Positions 44,475 to 56,135 of a DNA stretch of 64,000 bases are shown piece by piece. Source of the DNA: Salvator merianae (taxonomy: Eukaryota; Chordata; Lepidosauria; Squamata; Teiidae); the NCBI GenBank assembly GCA_003586115.2, contig QVOM02000116.1:43285024-43349023 (forward strand), written 5' to 3'. Each line of letters opens with the position of its first letter. Within the stretch, counting starts at the first letter, position 1. Made by a program: the position numbers and the translations under genes. Under the pieces are notes generated by a model, which saw only the letters and a list, made by a program, of their open reading frames with translations, was not told the DNA's origin and searched no databases.

Positions 44475-45890
44475 CTTTCCCTCTTTATTTATTTATTTGT
44501 ATTTTTAACTCACCCTACACCCAAAGGTCTCAGAGCGGGTTACAACAAGAAACAAAAATTGAAAATAAACACACTAAAAAGAATAACAGTGCCTAAAGGT
44601 GAGGAGTGGAAACTGTTTCCTCAGCCAAAGGCCAGGGTAAATAAGTGCATCTTTATCAATCTTCTGAATGTATACAGTGAAAGTGCCGGTACACCTCAGA
44701 GGAAAGCGACTTAGAGGTTAAAGTCAACACCTTAAATTGTGTTCAGCAGCAGATTGGCAGCTAGTGCAGTGCTTTTCAGTGCTTGCATCTGACTAGCCGT
44801 TCCAGTCAGCAGTTTTGCTGCTGCATTCTGCACCAGCTACAGCTTCTGAACTATCTTCAAGGGCAGGTGCACATAGAGCACATTACAGTAGTCCAATCTG
44901 GAAGTTACCAGAGCATGGATAACTATGGCCAGATCACCTCTGTCCAGAAAGGTGATTTCCAGCTAGAGCTGGAAATTGGTGCTATTGGTCACTGCCTCCA
45001 CTTGAGCTTCAAGCATCAGTACAGAGTACAAGAGCACACCCAGATTCCATACCTGTCCCTTGCAGGGTGAAGCAATCCCATTGAAAACAGGACATCTCCC
45101 TACTTCATGGACCTGAAACCCCAAGACACACAGCACTTGCATTTTTTCTGGATTCAGCTTCAATTTATTGGCTCCCATCTAGCCCACTACTGCCTCCAAG
45201 CACCTGTCAAGTACTTCAAGCACCTCTCTGATTCAGATAGCATGGAAAGTTAGAGCTGGGTGATATCTGCATATAGATAACACCTCAATTCAAATCTCCT
45301 TATTATCTCTCCCTGTGGCTTCATATAGGCACTAAATAGCATAGGAGATAAAATTAATCCCTGAGTAATTCTACATAGCATGAATTTCCAGCATGTTGAG
45401 CAAAAATCTCCCATGACCACTTTCTGGTATAAACTTTGGAGATAGAATGGAACCACTGCAATGCAGTGCCTATAACTTCCAAAAGTTGTAGCCTTTCCAG
45501 AAGGATACCATGGTCAATGACATTAAAACCTACCAAGAGATCCAGAACCAACAACAAAGTACTCCCCCTGTATTTCTCCTGGAGAAGAGATCGTCAACCA
45601 GGACAAGCAAGACAGTGCCCTAACTGGGGCTGAAGCCAAATTGAACTGAGTCTAAATAATCAGCTTCCTCCAAGCATATCTGCAGCAGAACAGTCAGAAC
45701 CCTCTCCAATTTCTTCCCCCAAAAGGGTATGTTAGCCACCGGGTGATAACTGTTTAAATCTTATGGATTCTGGAAAGACCTGTTGAGGACAGGGGACACC
45801 ACTGCTTCTTTAAGAGCCAATGGGAGCACTCCATCTTTTAAGGCCAATAATACAGATAGATATAATTGGTCTCAGGGCATGCCTCCATGC
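44475..45890 (-). mobile_element. Degenerate LINE, L2/CR1-superfamily, second copy
   Basis: Minus strand in order: LLVLDLLVGFNVIDHGIL (RT motif A region, about 45510-45557); ILSPMLFSAYMKPQGEIIRR and YLYADITQL (about 45250-45360, motif C); ANKLKLNPEKMQVL (about 45140-45178); and a broken C-terminal part near 44800-44960. The 3' tail at 44475-44545 has (TTTA)n and an inverted 'gggt...' phrase. Upstream to about 45890 the sequence matches this LINE's RT N-terminal region. The motif C box reads YADI, so a catalytic aspartate is lost. Dead copy, same family as 27640-28785. Confidence 0.85.
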
Positions 45891-48708
45891 AATGCAGGGT
45901 AGGGACAGCTAGCACCACAGAACCACCACTTTCACATCCCATTTTCAACATGTGAGTGCATCCAAAGATGTCTTGGCTGGGTCATCTGCCTTCTTTGTAC
46001 TTTTTCATGTCTTTGGTTCCAGCTGCCTTGGACAGGTATCAGGCACTATATAAGGCAGCTTAGATGGCCCACTGAAGCATCTGGGAATGGTTGTCTCACA
46101 TTTGAAGTTTGTTTAACAGCAAGTGCTTTGTAGAAGGCCATTCCAGTAACAGCCATTGACACCAAGATGGTGGGGCAGCAACATGACTCTTGGTGCAGTG
46201 CATCTGAGCATCTTTGAGAGCTAAACCTGAATTCCTTGATCATCATGCCATGCCTCCACTAACTCCACCATTACTAATAATCCTTCTACCTCTTGATCTT
46301 CCTCCTCCTCCTCCTCCAGCTAGCCTATTTGCTGGGACACCTATAGGACACCCATCTGCTATTATGTTTGTTGTTTCTTTTTGAGAACATACTCTGAGTT
46401 ACTAATGTTTGAAATAATGCTGTAACTTGCCCTGGAATCATTTGATGAAACACAGATTGAACATGCCTTTTAATTGATGATGTAAATCTTTTCAAATGAG
46501 AAAAGGAAATTGAAATGGGGCAGCAAAGAGAGAGAGAGAGAACTATGGAATGCTGTGATGCCACTATGATTTTGTCTGTTAGTAAAACTGTCCTGGTGAA
46601 TGCTTCAGGAGGTGTCCACCAATGAGGACCAGTGCAACCAGGTGTTGGAGCAGTGGTACAACACTGAGCAAAGCATTTGTGATGTTTTTAGACTGCCCAC
46701 CCCATTTCCAATCCAGAAACACTCTGTGCCACCCTCCTACTCCTGCTTCCTTATCATTTTGTTATGCTGACTATCATCAGTGCCAGTGGAAATCCCATAG
46801 AACTTCATGACCTATAAATGTATATCTCTATACGTGATGGCCCACAGATGGGCTTTTTCAGTGGCATCACCAAGCTTGTGCAATACCTTCCCCTCAGATA
46901 TTTACAAAGTGCTGCTTACATCGGTGTCCCAAATGGGACATGGAATTAGTCCAAGTGGGACACAGAGCTCTCATAACAATTACCAATCATTCATAATTCT
47001 TCATAAATACAAATATTTATCATTTCCGTCATGCAGTCAGATCCAGCTTTTCTTCCAAAGAGCAATGCAGGTGAGGAAAGGGTGCAATATAACTGAATGC
47101 ACATTTATGAACGGAACTATGTTTTGGATAGATACTATTGCTTATCAATTTGTTTACAGTGCATGCTAGGCTGTGGTGATCCATGCATGCCATCCTTAAA
47201 ACTATCACAGGATACCTATAAAGCTTAAATAGTTTAGATTGGAGGGGGGAGGATTTGGTTTTGGAGGGACCCAGGTTCTTTGATCCTTTGCCATAGAGTA
47301 CAAAGTCCAGAGAACCAAACATTGAAATCCTCCATGGTGCAGCAACTCCCTTTACACTGCTCAGAAAGTGACCATTGCATTGTTATGCTGAAAAGTGTAG
47401 CTGAGAAAATAACATCTTTTTTTTTAATCTCTAGCCACATTTGATATTCATTGTCTTTCTGCAGCAGCTGTAGATTTTGCCATTCTACCAGCACACCTAT
47501 TTATAATTTCTTTCATTGCTGACAGTGTTTCTCAGTACTCATTAAACTGGCAAGGAGTCCACAATGAGAAGAAGTGTGCATTGTAATGGATTCACTCATT
47601 TACAGTAACTAAGCCAAAGGACATAATAATAGGCAATGGAAGTGGTGAAGACCTCTGGGGGCAAGACTTAATAACTGTGGATTGTTCCTTCTCCTCTTCC
47701 TATTCTTGAGTGAAGGGAAGAAGGGATGCCTAATTCCTGTTCTTTCTAAATGCCACTGCCCCTCTGCACACTGGTTTTGCACATATCATATATATACATA
47801 ACTCTCCTGTACCTTCTCCTTCCCTTTGTGGTGAAAGCAAGCTGCTGTAGCATTTGTTTTGCATTTGGGCTGACACCAGAGTCAGTTTCACTTTGATCAT
47901 AGCCTATGCCTGTTTGCTGTCAGGGGACAACACGCAGTACATATTGTCCTTTTCATTCTGGGGCCTCTATGAGGCAGTGATACATAAAAGTCTGTTGACA
48001 CAAATATGAGAAATGCCGACAATGTTAAAGAGCATCCTGAGCGGCTCCGTGCAGTGTTTACGTTATGATGGTGCTTTATTTATTGCCTCCAAAGTTCAGA
48101 AACACAGAGATCTTTTTCTCAGACTCACACTTCAGAAAGTCTGCTTGATTTCACTGAGCATCCTGCCTTTTTTCATTTTCTTGTTTTTTTAAAAAAAAAA
48201 TTGTTATTATTATTTAATATATTTATGGCAGCAAATTGCTCCCACAGTTTGTCTTTTCCAAGGGCAATGATTATACAGTGCTATGAATGAAAATTAATGT
48301 ATGAGCAGGCATAACAATCATTCCAGAGCTGGCTAGATGGGTTTCTAAGCTGCTTTGGGCAGTGCCTGTCTACCCTGCAACCCCTCAGAGTCAGTTCAGA
48401 AGTATTTGTGATGCAGTTCTTCTCCATTTCAACAGTGAAAACTGCAAAAATGAACAAAAGGATGCCAAAGTAGAAGGGAGAAGACTAGCATGCAGTCCAA
48501 TCTCTTCCTTAATGAATATATATGAGAGAGAGAACGAGTGCAAGAAATAGTCGTTCATGTTCTTTGTCCCAGAAAATGGAACAAATGCCATCCAAACCTG
48601 CTGAACAACACTCCCTCCATCTCTGGCCATTGGCCATGCTAGCCAAAGCTAACACCATCTGGGAAGCCACAGGTTTTAGATCCTTTAATGAAACACATGT
48701 AGCAGGGA
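45891..48708. other. Unique DNA with minor simple repeats, no gene recognised
   Basis: Contains a (TCC)n run at about 46303-46318, (GA)n at about 46527-46541, and a T-run/A-run pair at about 48183-48200. The plus-strand frame at 46807-47169 (120 codons) is the longest here and has no recognisable domain. Confidence 0.4.
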
Positions 48709-48815
48709 TTGCCCACATGACGCCCTCTAGATATTATTGGCCTACAAGTCCCATCCTCCCTACCAATTGTCCATGAAGAATCAAACTGAATGTAGTTGGA
48801 GTCCAACTTTGCCTA
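48709..48815. mobile_element. Small foldback MITE ('gccctctagatattattggc' type)
   Basis: 'acatgacgccctctagatat' 'tattggcctacaagtcccat' is followed by the inverse 'atgtagttggagtccaactt'. This matches the common reptile foldback repeat (from memory: ccctccagatgttgttggactacaactcccatca). Best of the three copies in the window. Confidence 0.65.
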
Positions 48816-48835
48816 TAGGGACACGGGGCCTGTTC

Positions 48836-49423
48836 GCACTTTGTACTAGCAAGTGCCTGAGACACTCACTAGTACAGTGCTTTCACACTCTGTAGAGGCC
48901 CTTGCGACTGGGAGCAGCATAATGCTGCTCATGATTGCAACCAGCTATGGAGCACAAATTAGCACTCCACAGCTTTATTGGGAGCTGATAGGCAGCTCCC
49001 AGTAAAGTACTTTTGCACTTGCTGTGGCCACTGAGCCTGTCTGATTACATGATTTCACCTGTGTGCACCTGTGCACTGTGCAGTGCTGGCGGTCTCCATG
49101 ACAGTGTCCATGGCAGCAGCCAGACACTTCCCGGGCATTGCCATTGTCAGAATCTAGCAAGGCTATCAGCATTTGCACCAGCAGCAGCAGGTCCAAACCA
49201 GATGCCCTCACTTCACAACACCCAGAAGTGTTGCAAATGCAGTCATCCTGAACCATTCCCGACACCCTGAGAATATCTGTGGACAGCATTTAAGCTGTCT
49301 GCAGCAGGTAAGGATCGGGAACAGCTTGGGATGCCTCTAGGACAGCTTCAGCGAAGCACGATGTGAACAATTCATTCCAGTGATCCACCTGGAACTGTCT
49401 TAGAGATAAGTGTGAAAAGGCCC
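48836..49423. mobile_element. Long Harbinger-like element, 588 bp
   Basis: The ends GGGCCTGTTCGCACTTTG and ATAAGTGTGAAAAGGCCC form the TIR. Flanking triplets ACG and AGG do not match exactly. The longest uninterrupted member of this subfamily here. It contains 'ctagctatggagcacaaatt' and 'gaagtgttgcaaatgcagtc', shared with 53211-53580 and 12180-12200. Short frames on both strands have no transposase features. Confidence 0.75.
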
Positions 49424-50517
49424 AGGTCTTTTGAAGCAGTAAGGCACTATCCACATGACACCAATTAGGAGTGGGATCTGGAATGGTAGTCAAGGGATCT
49501 ACCATGGCAGCTAGAAAGCCATGGACAAATATCTGGGGCCTTATGGCAGAGCCTGGAAGACTCCTGGTGTGGAAGTTCTAGCAGTGAGGTTTTCAGGTAG
49601 ACCTGCTGCAGAAGACTGGAGATATGGCCCAAAGTTAGCCATTTTCTTTTTGTTTTGTGTGCTGTTGTTGCTCATTTTTAAAAAAATTCTGTTAGCAAAG
49701 CATCCAATTCCATTCCCTCCCCACCTTTCTGTCCAGGAATGGAAATTAACCATACACACATATCAGCTTCACCTGCATCCCAAATGGTGAAGAAAGAAAT
49801 AGATGATGCTATGTTGATCTGGAGGAAATATTTAAATTCAAAACATTCTGTGGACAGGTACAGAGTAGTTTCACTTTTCCATTATGCTGCTTCTGCCATG
49901 AGATGAGGAGGCACAGGGAACCAATGGGGATGAAAGCATTTGTCCACCTCATTCCCTGGTTGGCTGCAGAATTATGGCCTCGTGGATGATCCCATAGTCT
50001 TCAGGTAATTACAGTTTTATTAGTTAATTCCCATTGTTAATGGAGAAAGCATAATGACTATGGGCAAATGGACAAATGCTACTGGTGTGCTGGGCTCACA
50101 GTGTCAACACATCACTGCATGTCAGAGAAGGCTGGTCCTCAGATGGTGCATGGCATCTGTTCAGTGAACATTCTCCAGTTTCAGAAAGACAATGTGGCCA
50201 TTTTTTTTGCAGTGTTGAAAAGAGCCCTGGAAGGCTGCCAGTTCAGTATAAAAAAATACTGCTGGGGTCAAGTAGGTCACTCTCATGGCTACCATCTAAC
50301 TACAGCATGTTAACATGAGTACCTGAGGGTGGCCAGGACCCTCAAAGTTGTTCTTCCTGCTCTGAAGGAAGAATGCCGTGAAGAAACTTGCCAGTCCCCA
50401 GATGTACACTACATGCCCAGAGATACTGCTGGCATTCAGATACCTCATCTCTCAGATCTTCATTGGGAGCTTTCCTTTGCTCATGTGGATGCAGTCATGG
50501 ACACTAAAAAAAGACTC
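49424..50517. other. Unique DNA, no gene recognised
   Basis: No repeat recognised. Overlapping plus-strand frames at 50068-50318 have no identifiable domain. Confidence 0.4.
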
Positions 50518-50520
50518 ATA

Positions 50521-51023
50521 GGCATTTTCTGCACTTACCTGGCTCCAGCATAGTGAGACAGGAACAGAACGGTCCATCTCCTGGCTGGGACAGATTGCTC
50601 TGGGCTGGAATAGTGCCATCTGCATGACAGCACTGGTCCAAACCAGTTCCCCTTGCTGGCCCTGAACCTCTCCTGAGCTTGGCAGTCAGCCAACACAAGG
50701 TCTGAAAACCAAGAACAAACTCTCCTGGCCTTGGAGGCCCTGGGGAACACATTTCAGCAGTACACTTGGGTGCACCACTGAAATGGGCTCCCTGGGAGTT
50801 CCAAACATGGACGCATGTCTTCTGCATGCCTCCATGTTCTGGTCTATGTCCAGCTAGTCCACCAGCAAACCTTGCTATTGACCAAAGGGCTCCCAATCTG
50901 GATCATGCTCCATCCTTTGTGTACCAGTGGTTCGGCAAGGTCTCCAATGTTTTCATTAATGTGCAGAAGGGAGATGTGTAGTCCATTTTCTGATACCGCC
51001 AAAGTGGCAGTGCAGAAAGGTCC
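50521..51023. mobile_element. Harbinger-like element with ATA target duplication, 503 bp
   Basis: ATA flanks both sides (50518-50520 and 51024-51026). The left end GGCATTTTCTGCACTTACC and the right end GGCAGTGCAGAAAGGTCC are the TIR. The body is homologous to 40414-40909, with the palindromic centre around 50770-50880. The frame of 126 codons at 50516-50896 runs through the left TIR and is not a gene. Confidence 0.8.
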
Positions 51024-51026
51024 ATA

Positions 51027-52368
51027 GTCTTAAGAATTTCCATACATCATCTTCATTTCCCACCTGTTTGTTAAAGCATTTAACAAGGTTGGTGAAGGCT
51101 GCGCTAAAATCATATGCAGCACTGCTAAATCTCAGTAGATAGAAAGTGAGACAACAGCAATGTCCAATTATGATACAATTGCCTGGCTTACAAATTTTAT
51201 TTATTTATTATATGTCAGGGACACAGACAGCTGCAGTTTGCACACCTGGGGAGAGGAAAAAATGAGAACAACTGTGTGAATCAGATTGCCAGGTTAAAGA
51301 TGAGATAAATATTACATTTTATCACTTAATCTGATCTCCTACTTCTTCTTGTGAGATGAGATAATAAATCAATGAGAATTTACCTGAGCCTGAATCCTGA
51401 ACAAGAACTTGACAAGAAAATGTCTTTCATTTCTTCCGTTTAAATCACTGTGCCGTATTACAGAAGTATTTTAAACAGTGTCTTTGACTGACCTACCTGA
51501 GCTTTTCAGCTGAATTCCCTTGTCAGTTTCTGTTGTAATGAGCTTTTATAGAATCATTTCTTTCACTCCTTTTTTTTTTAACAGCCTTCTTCCTTTTATC
51601 TCCAAACCCCTGCCAAATAAGAATCTCTTCCTAGATGGTGGGCACGTTGCTAAGCAACAGCAATTCCTTCTTTATAATCTTATCTCAGTCCCTATACCTT
51701 TTGGTTGCTTTGGGTCAATTTTACTTCCTCACTAAGCCGAACTGGTTGAATTATTATCAGAGGTAGTAGATGCACACAACTGTACCCAGTGTTGGAACAC
51801 CAGTTAATGGCTATGCATAGTGGGTACATAATTGGGGCTGGGCATGGCAGGTCCACTTTGTCCAAGGTGCATTGTGCACACTCTAAAGAAAAAAAAACAC
51901 CCAAAAGAAAATGGAGGATGTTTGGTGTGCAGAATGGGAAAACTAGAGATAAAAATGCAGGCATCAGGAACATGGAGGAATCAGATTGTCTAAGGTTCCA
52001 GGGGATGTTACCTATCCTAGCTAGGATTGAAGTGTGTTATTTTTTAAAAAATCATTTTTTAATCATGACATTATGCATATTTCTGTGGATATTTTGTTTT
52101 GTGTTTTGTTTGTTCCGTTTAGCCTTTGCTTTTCAGTTCCCTGTGAATCCACAAATGCCAACAAATCCACTATGGCCTGTTAGATTATCCTACCCATGCA
52201 GGCAACTGTATAAAGATGCATTCTTAGGCATTATGAAAAAGAAAACACAGGGTTTCCAGAGTGGTGCTTTTGAGCAAGGCAGGTAGTCAGCAATTTTTAT
52301 TCCAGTGCAAAAATAGAATCCTATAAAGGCAGTTCTTGCCATCTCTGTCCCTCCATGTGCAGGGGTCA
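51027..52368. other. Unique DNA, no gene recognised
   Basis: Contains the plus-strand frame 51789-52286 (165 codons), which shows a short hydrophobic stretch but no family resemblance. Codon context and surroundings give no support for an exon. Confidence 0.4.
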
Positions 52369-52622
52369 GGAAGAAGAAGAAGAAGAGAGAGAAGAGCTGG
52401 GTTTTTTATACCCTGCTTTTCTCACCCAAAGGGACTCAAAGCAGCTGACAAACCTTCTGTTCTTCTCCCCACAACAGACACCCTGTGAGGTAGGTGGGGC
52501 TGTGAGAACTCAAAACAGAGCTGTGACGAGCCCAAGGTCACCCAGCTGGCTTCATGCAGAGTGCAGACTCGAACCGGGAGAGTTCCAGATAAGAGTCTGA
52601 CACGCTAACCAGAAGGCCATTT
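52369..52622 (-). mobile_element. Sauria-type tRNA-derived SINE
   Basis: Read on the minus strand from 52622. It has a tRNA-like head with A-box TGGTTAGCGTGT and B-box GGTTCGAGTC. The body follows: 'ctgggtgaccttgggctcgt' and 'acctacctcacagggtgtct' + 'gttgtggggag'. The tail ends 'gcagggtataaaaaacccag' + 'ctcttct' with (CTT)n at about 52371-52390. The tail shared with Bov-B/RTE LINEs and the short 3' tandem units fit the Sauria SINE family of lepidosaurs. This is the strongest taxonomic pointer in the window. Confidence 0.85.
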
Positions 52623-53207
52623 GAGGGCACAACACATTTGCCACATCACTCTGCATCTCTCTCTGTAAGAGTGACTTCTGCATGCTTCAGATGAATCACT
52701 ATAGCAGTGGGCTGCATCCCCTGTGTGAGGATTCAGGCAGAAAAGACACTTTGGAAGTGCATGTTCTGGCCTTTAATGTGGATTAGGGGTGGGATGACAA
52801 CACCAGTGGGTGGCAGCTACTACCCCTAAGCCATTTTTGAGCTGATGCTTTTGTTTTTCTCTCTTTTGCTGAGCATTTACACAATCTTTATACAGTTTAG
52901 AATGACTAACCTGTCTCTATAGGTTGAGCTTGTCTATCCATGCTCAACCAGAAAATGAAAATCCAGACATAAGGAAAAATTCTCGCTTATGGAAGCCACA
53001 CAAAAAAGAGATCAATTCATTGTGGGTCTGGAAAATGTGCTCAAAATTGAGGATATTGAATTTTCTTTCCCTCCTTAATCCTAGCTAGCAGTTATAGATA
53101 TGACAAACAAGGAAAATGTGAGCAAGGAAAGTCTGTTGTGAAAAGAAACAACCTCCCAGTTAGCTTCCCTAAGTAGCCACCCATGCAGACTTTTGGCCAG
53201 GCCTCTG
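52623..53207. other. Unique DNA, no gene recognised
   Basis: Nothing recognised between the SINE and the next transposon. Confidence 0.4.
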
Positions 53208-53577
53208 AAGGCCTCCTCACACTTGGAGGTAGCAAGCGTTAAAGACGCTCACTAGCAAAGTGACTTTGCACTTTGTGGAGGCCCTCCTGACCAGGAACAG
53301 TATACAACTGCTCCTGATCATGACTAGCTGTGGAGTACTAATTTGTGCTCTATAGCTTTACCAGAAGCAGTTATCCCACTCCTGTTAAAGTGTTTTCCAC
53401 CCATTTCTGTGTGCAAATATACATCCATGTCACGTGGCTGTGCCTGCACAATCTTTTAATTGTGGTTGTGTGCAACTGCGTGCTCTGCTGCACTGCCAGT
53501 CACCATGGCAGTGGCCAGATGCTTCCCAGCTGCTGTCTTGGTGAAGATAAGACACAGAATACAGGCATTCTCACTGC

Positions 53578-53900
53578 ATATGCTGGTAGTAGGGATGTGC
53601 ACGAAGGCAATTTCCCTTCTTCGCTTCGCAGCCCTGCGAAGCACCGGGGCTTCGTTTTCGCTCGAAAACGAGAGGCGTGAAAAGGGCGCTTTTCGTTTCC
53701 GATGTGAAAAACTTCGCAGCGACGGGACCCATCGGAAAAATATGCTGGTAGTAGGGATGTGCACGAAGGCAATTTCCCTTCTTCGCTTCGCAGCCCTGCG
53801 AAGCACCGGGGCTTCGTTTTCGCTCGAAAACGAGAGGCGTGAAAAGGGCGCTTTTCGTTTCCGATGTGAAAAACTTCGCAGCGACGGGACCCATCGGAAA
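53578..53900 (+). repeat. Tandem duplication, period 162 bp
   Basis: 53578-53738 and 53740-53900 are identical over 161 bp. The unit begins in flanking DNA before the left TSD and includes the TSD, the hAT left TIR and about 146 bp of the element. The second TSD-plus-TIR copy is therefore internal. Confidence 0.95.
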
Positions 53901-54557
53901 TGGAGAAAACTCAACGCGAAGGAAAGACCTTCGCGGCGAAGGTCTTTTTTTCGCATTGAGTTTTTCTCCTCTTCCGCTCGCTGCTGGCTCCCTGATTCAC
54001 CCTACTCTGTCAGCACGCGCACTGACAGAGTAGGGTAAATTAGAGAGCCGGCAGGAGACGAGAGAAATCACCGGGAAGGGAATCTCTCCCTTCCTTCCTG
54101 TTGATTTCTCTCGTCTCCCGCCAGCTGTCTGATTCACCCTACTCTTGTCAGCGTGCGCGCTGACAGAGTGGGGTAAATCAGAGAGCTGGCGGGAGAGCAG
54201 AGAAATCACCGGGAAGGGAATCTCTCCCTTCCTTCCTGTTGATTTCTTTCGTCTCCCACATGTGCTGGCAGCCTAGGGGGATGAGACGGCAAGCGGAAGA
54301 GAAGAAAAATCAACTTGAGTTTTCTCCTCTTCCGCTCGCTGCCTGCCTGATTCACCCTAGGCTGTCAGCGCGCGCGCTGTCAGCCTAGGGGGATGAGACA
54401 GCGGCAAATTGCGAAGGTCCCGAAATGCATCGAAAATTGAGGGACCTTCGCAATTCGATTTCGTGATTTCTGTTGCCCTTCGCATTCGATGCGAAGGGAA
54501 TGAAATCACGAAATTCGATCGAAATTCGGGTGGTACGAAGCTTCGTGCAGACCCCTA
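53590..54557. mobile_element. hAT-like non-autonomous transposon, 968 bp, CpG-rich
   Basis: The left TIR is TAGGGATGTGCACGAA; the right TIR inverted is TAGGGGTCTGCACGAA. An 8-bp TSD GCTGGTAG lies at 53582-53589 and 54558-54565. Dense TTCG/CGAA words sit near both ends. The middle (53992-54400) is a mosaic of palindromes. The left 162 bp is tandemly duplicated (see separate entry). The 192- and 166-codon frames on opposite strands at 53456-54038 are due to this duplication and CpG-rich composition and show no transposase domain. Confidence 0.85.
53992..54400. repeat. Palindromic tandem units inside the hAT element
   Basis: The word 'ctgattcaccctactctgtc' starts units at 53992 and (as '...actcttgtc') 54129, period 137, with a third diverged start at 54347. 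Each contains an inverted repeat around a GCGCGC-like centre ('cagcgtgcgcgctgacag'). The phrase 'ggaagggaatctctcccttc' occurs in both units and is itself nearly palindromic. Confidence 0.85.
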
Positions 54558-54677
54558 GCTGGTAGTGCTGATATTCAGTTTTAGGGTCCCACAGTACAGA
54601 TGGCATCCAAGCTGTAAGGTCAAATCCACATTAGAATTTGTCCTATTCTAATGTGGAAAGTGCACAAAAGCCCCAAG

Positions 54678-55534
54678 AGTCTTCATGGAATGAGTGAGTA
54701 GGGCTCAAACTTGCTTGCCAATCCCCCCCCCTCCAGTGAAGTTATACATGTCACCAAAATACAGCGAAACTGTCTAGAAATGCATAGGGACAGAGGCAAG
54801 CTGACCAAGCAGACAGTAAGAAATGGCACCGTTACCTCTAGGCTTCTGAGCTGAGGTTCAGGACCATAGAACTCCTGAACAAACCCTGCACTATCCTTTG
54901 GCAGCACAAATACACTGTCACACAGTTGGCTTCACTCTTAGGGTGTAGTGGCAGGGGCCACCAAGTAGCAAATAGCTGCTACTGTGCAGGAAGCCTACTG
55001 CTCCTGCTCACAGGTGGGTGGTGGTGGTGGAAAGGTGGTCAATAGAGCTGGTGTAATGTATGTATGTATGTATGTGTGTATTATACTTCTATCCCACACA
55101 ACTATGCATGCATGTGTACTCATGCACACACACACCTAGATCCTGAGAGAGGAGTTGCCAGCAGGAGTTGTTGTTATGGATGGAGCAATCAAAGTGTTTT
55201 ATTCCTTTTCTGTTAGGAAGAGCAAGTGAAGGTTAGCAAATATGATTTTTTTAAAAAATGTTGACAATAAAATATAGGAAATCATAGAAGATAGTAAACC
55301 TGGAATCTGTTTTGTTCAATATTGTCATTTATCATCTCCATAGTACACTTCAACTTTCAAAAAGAATTCTTACAATTCATGCTTCATTTCTCTTGATACA
55401 GCCCTATGAGAAAACTATGTTAAACTGGACTTTCCACAACAGGCTTAGTCAGAGAATCCAGATGTTTGCCAAACATCTGAAAACTGCTGAGGAAATCAAT
55501 AATTTGGAGGGAATATGGAAATGGGAGGGACAAC
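54678..55534. other. Unique DNA with small simple repeats
   Basis: Contains a C-run at about 54726, (TGTA)n at about 55057-55076 and scattered (CA)n. No gene recognised. Confidence 0.45.
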
Positions 55535-56130
55535 TGGGACACGGGCTGAGATTTCTGTGACAGACCAGGAAAGGGATCTTGGGATTCTGGTGGACAGCTC
55601 AATGAAGGTGTCAACTCAGTGTGCAGCAGCAGTGAAAAAAGCAAATTCAGTGCTTGGTGTATTTAGGAAGGGAATAGAAAATAAACCAGCAAGCATCATT
55701 GCACCTCTTTATACATCTCTGATGAGGCCATATTTGGAATATTGTGTACATTTCTGGTCTGTAGAACTGGAAAAAGGGCTGAAAAGGGCAACCACAATGA
55801 CCAAGGGGCTAGAACATCTTCCGTAGGAAACCAGAGTGCAATGTCTAGGCCTCTTCAGCACTGAAACATAGGGTTTAAGAAGTGACCTGATTCAAGGTTA
55901 TAAAATCATTCATGGTTTGGAAAATGTGGATAGAGATTTTTTCCCTCTCTCTATTGCACAGCACTAGAACCAAGGAGCACTCTATGAATCCAATGTGAAG
56001 GAGAGTTAGGACTGACAAAGGGAAGTATTTTTTTTCACCCGAGGGTAATTGGTCTATGGAATTTACTACAAGAAGAGGTAATGACAGCAACCAGCCTGGA
56101 TAGATTTAGGAAATGGTTAGACAACCAAAC
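55535..56130 (+). mobile_element. CR1 LINE ORF2 C-terminal fragment
   Basis: Frame 55515-55826 reads ERDLGILVDSSMKVSTQCAA, then AVKKANSVLGVFRKGIENK and LYTSLMRPYLEYCVHFWS. This is the conserved C-terminal domain of CR1-type LINE ORF2. A gap of some 25 bases removes the usual 'KKD...LEKVQ' segment before KGLEHLP. Further matches run to about 56125 ('ggcctcttcagcactgaaac', 'actagaaccaaggagcactc', 'tttacccgag'-like) in other frames because of frameshifts. The 3' end is cut off by the element at about 56136. Dead copy. Confidence 0.88.
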
Positions 56131-56135
56131 CTACC

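Larger units (their letters stand above)
53211..54674. mobile_element. Long Harbinger-like element carrying a nested hAT
   Basis: The left end GCCTCCTCACACTTGG and the right end AAGTGCACAAAAGCCCC are flanked by AAG at 53208-53210 and 54675-54677. Left body (to 53589) and right body (from 54566) are colinear with 48836-49423. Removing the hAT leaves an element of about 490 bp. Non-coding. Confidence 0.75.

Noticed and set aside
51789..52286. 165-codon frame
   Set aside because: No recognisable domain, no splice or promoter context, and it runs from unique into AT-rich DNA. Compatible with chance.
52550..52622. tRNA gene
   Set aside because: It is the tRNA-like head of a complete Sauria-type SINE.
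53456..54038. Long frames on both strands (192 and 166 codons) with a repeated 54-residue block
   Set aside because: They exist because a 162-bp unit (a multiple of three) is duplicated inside a CpG-rich transposon. There is no transposase or other domain, and they cross TSD and TIR boundaries.
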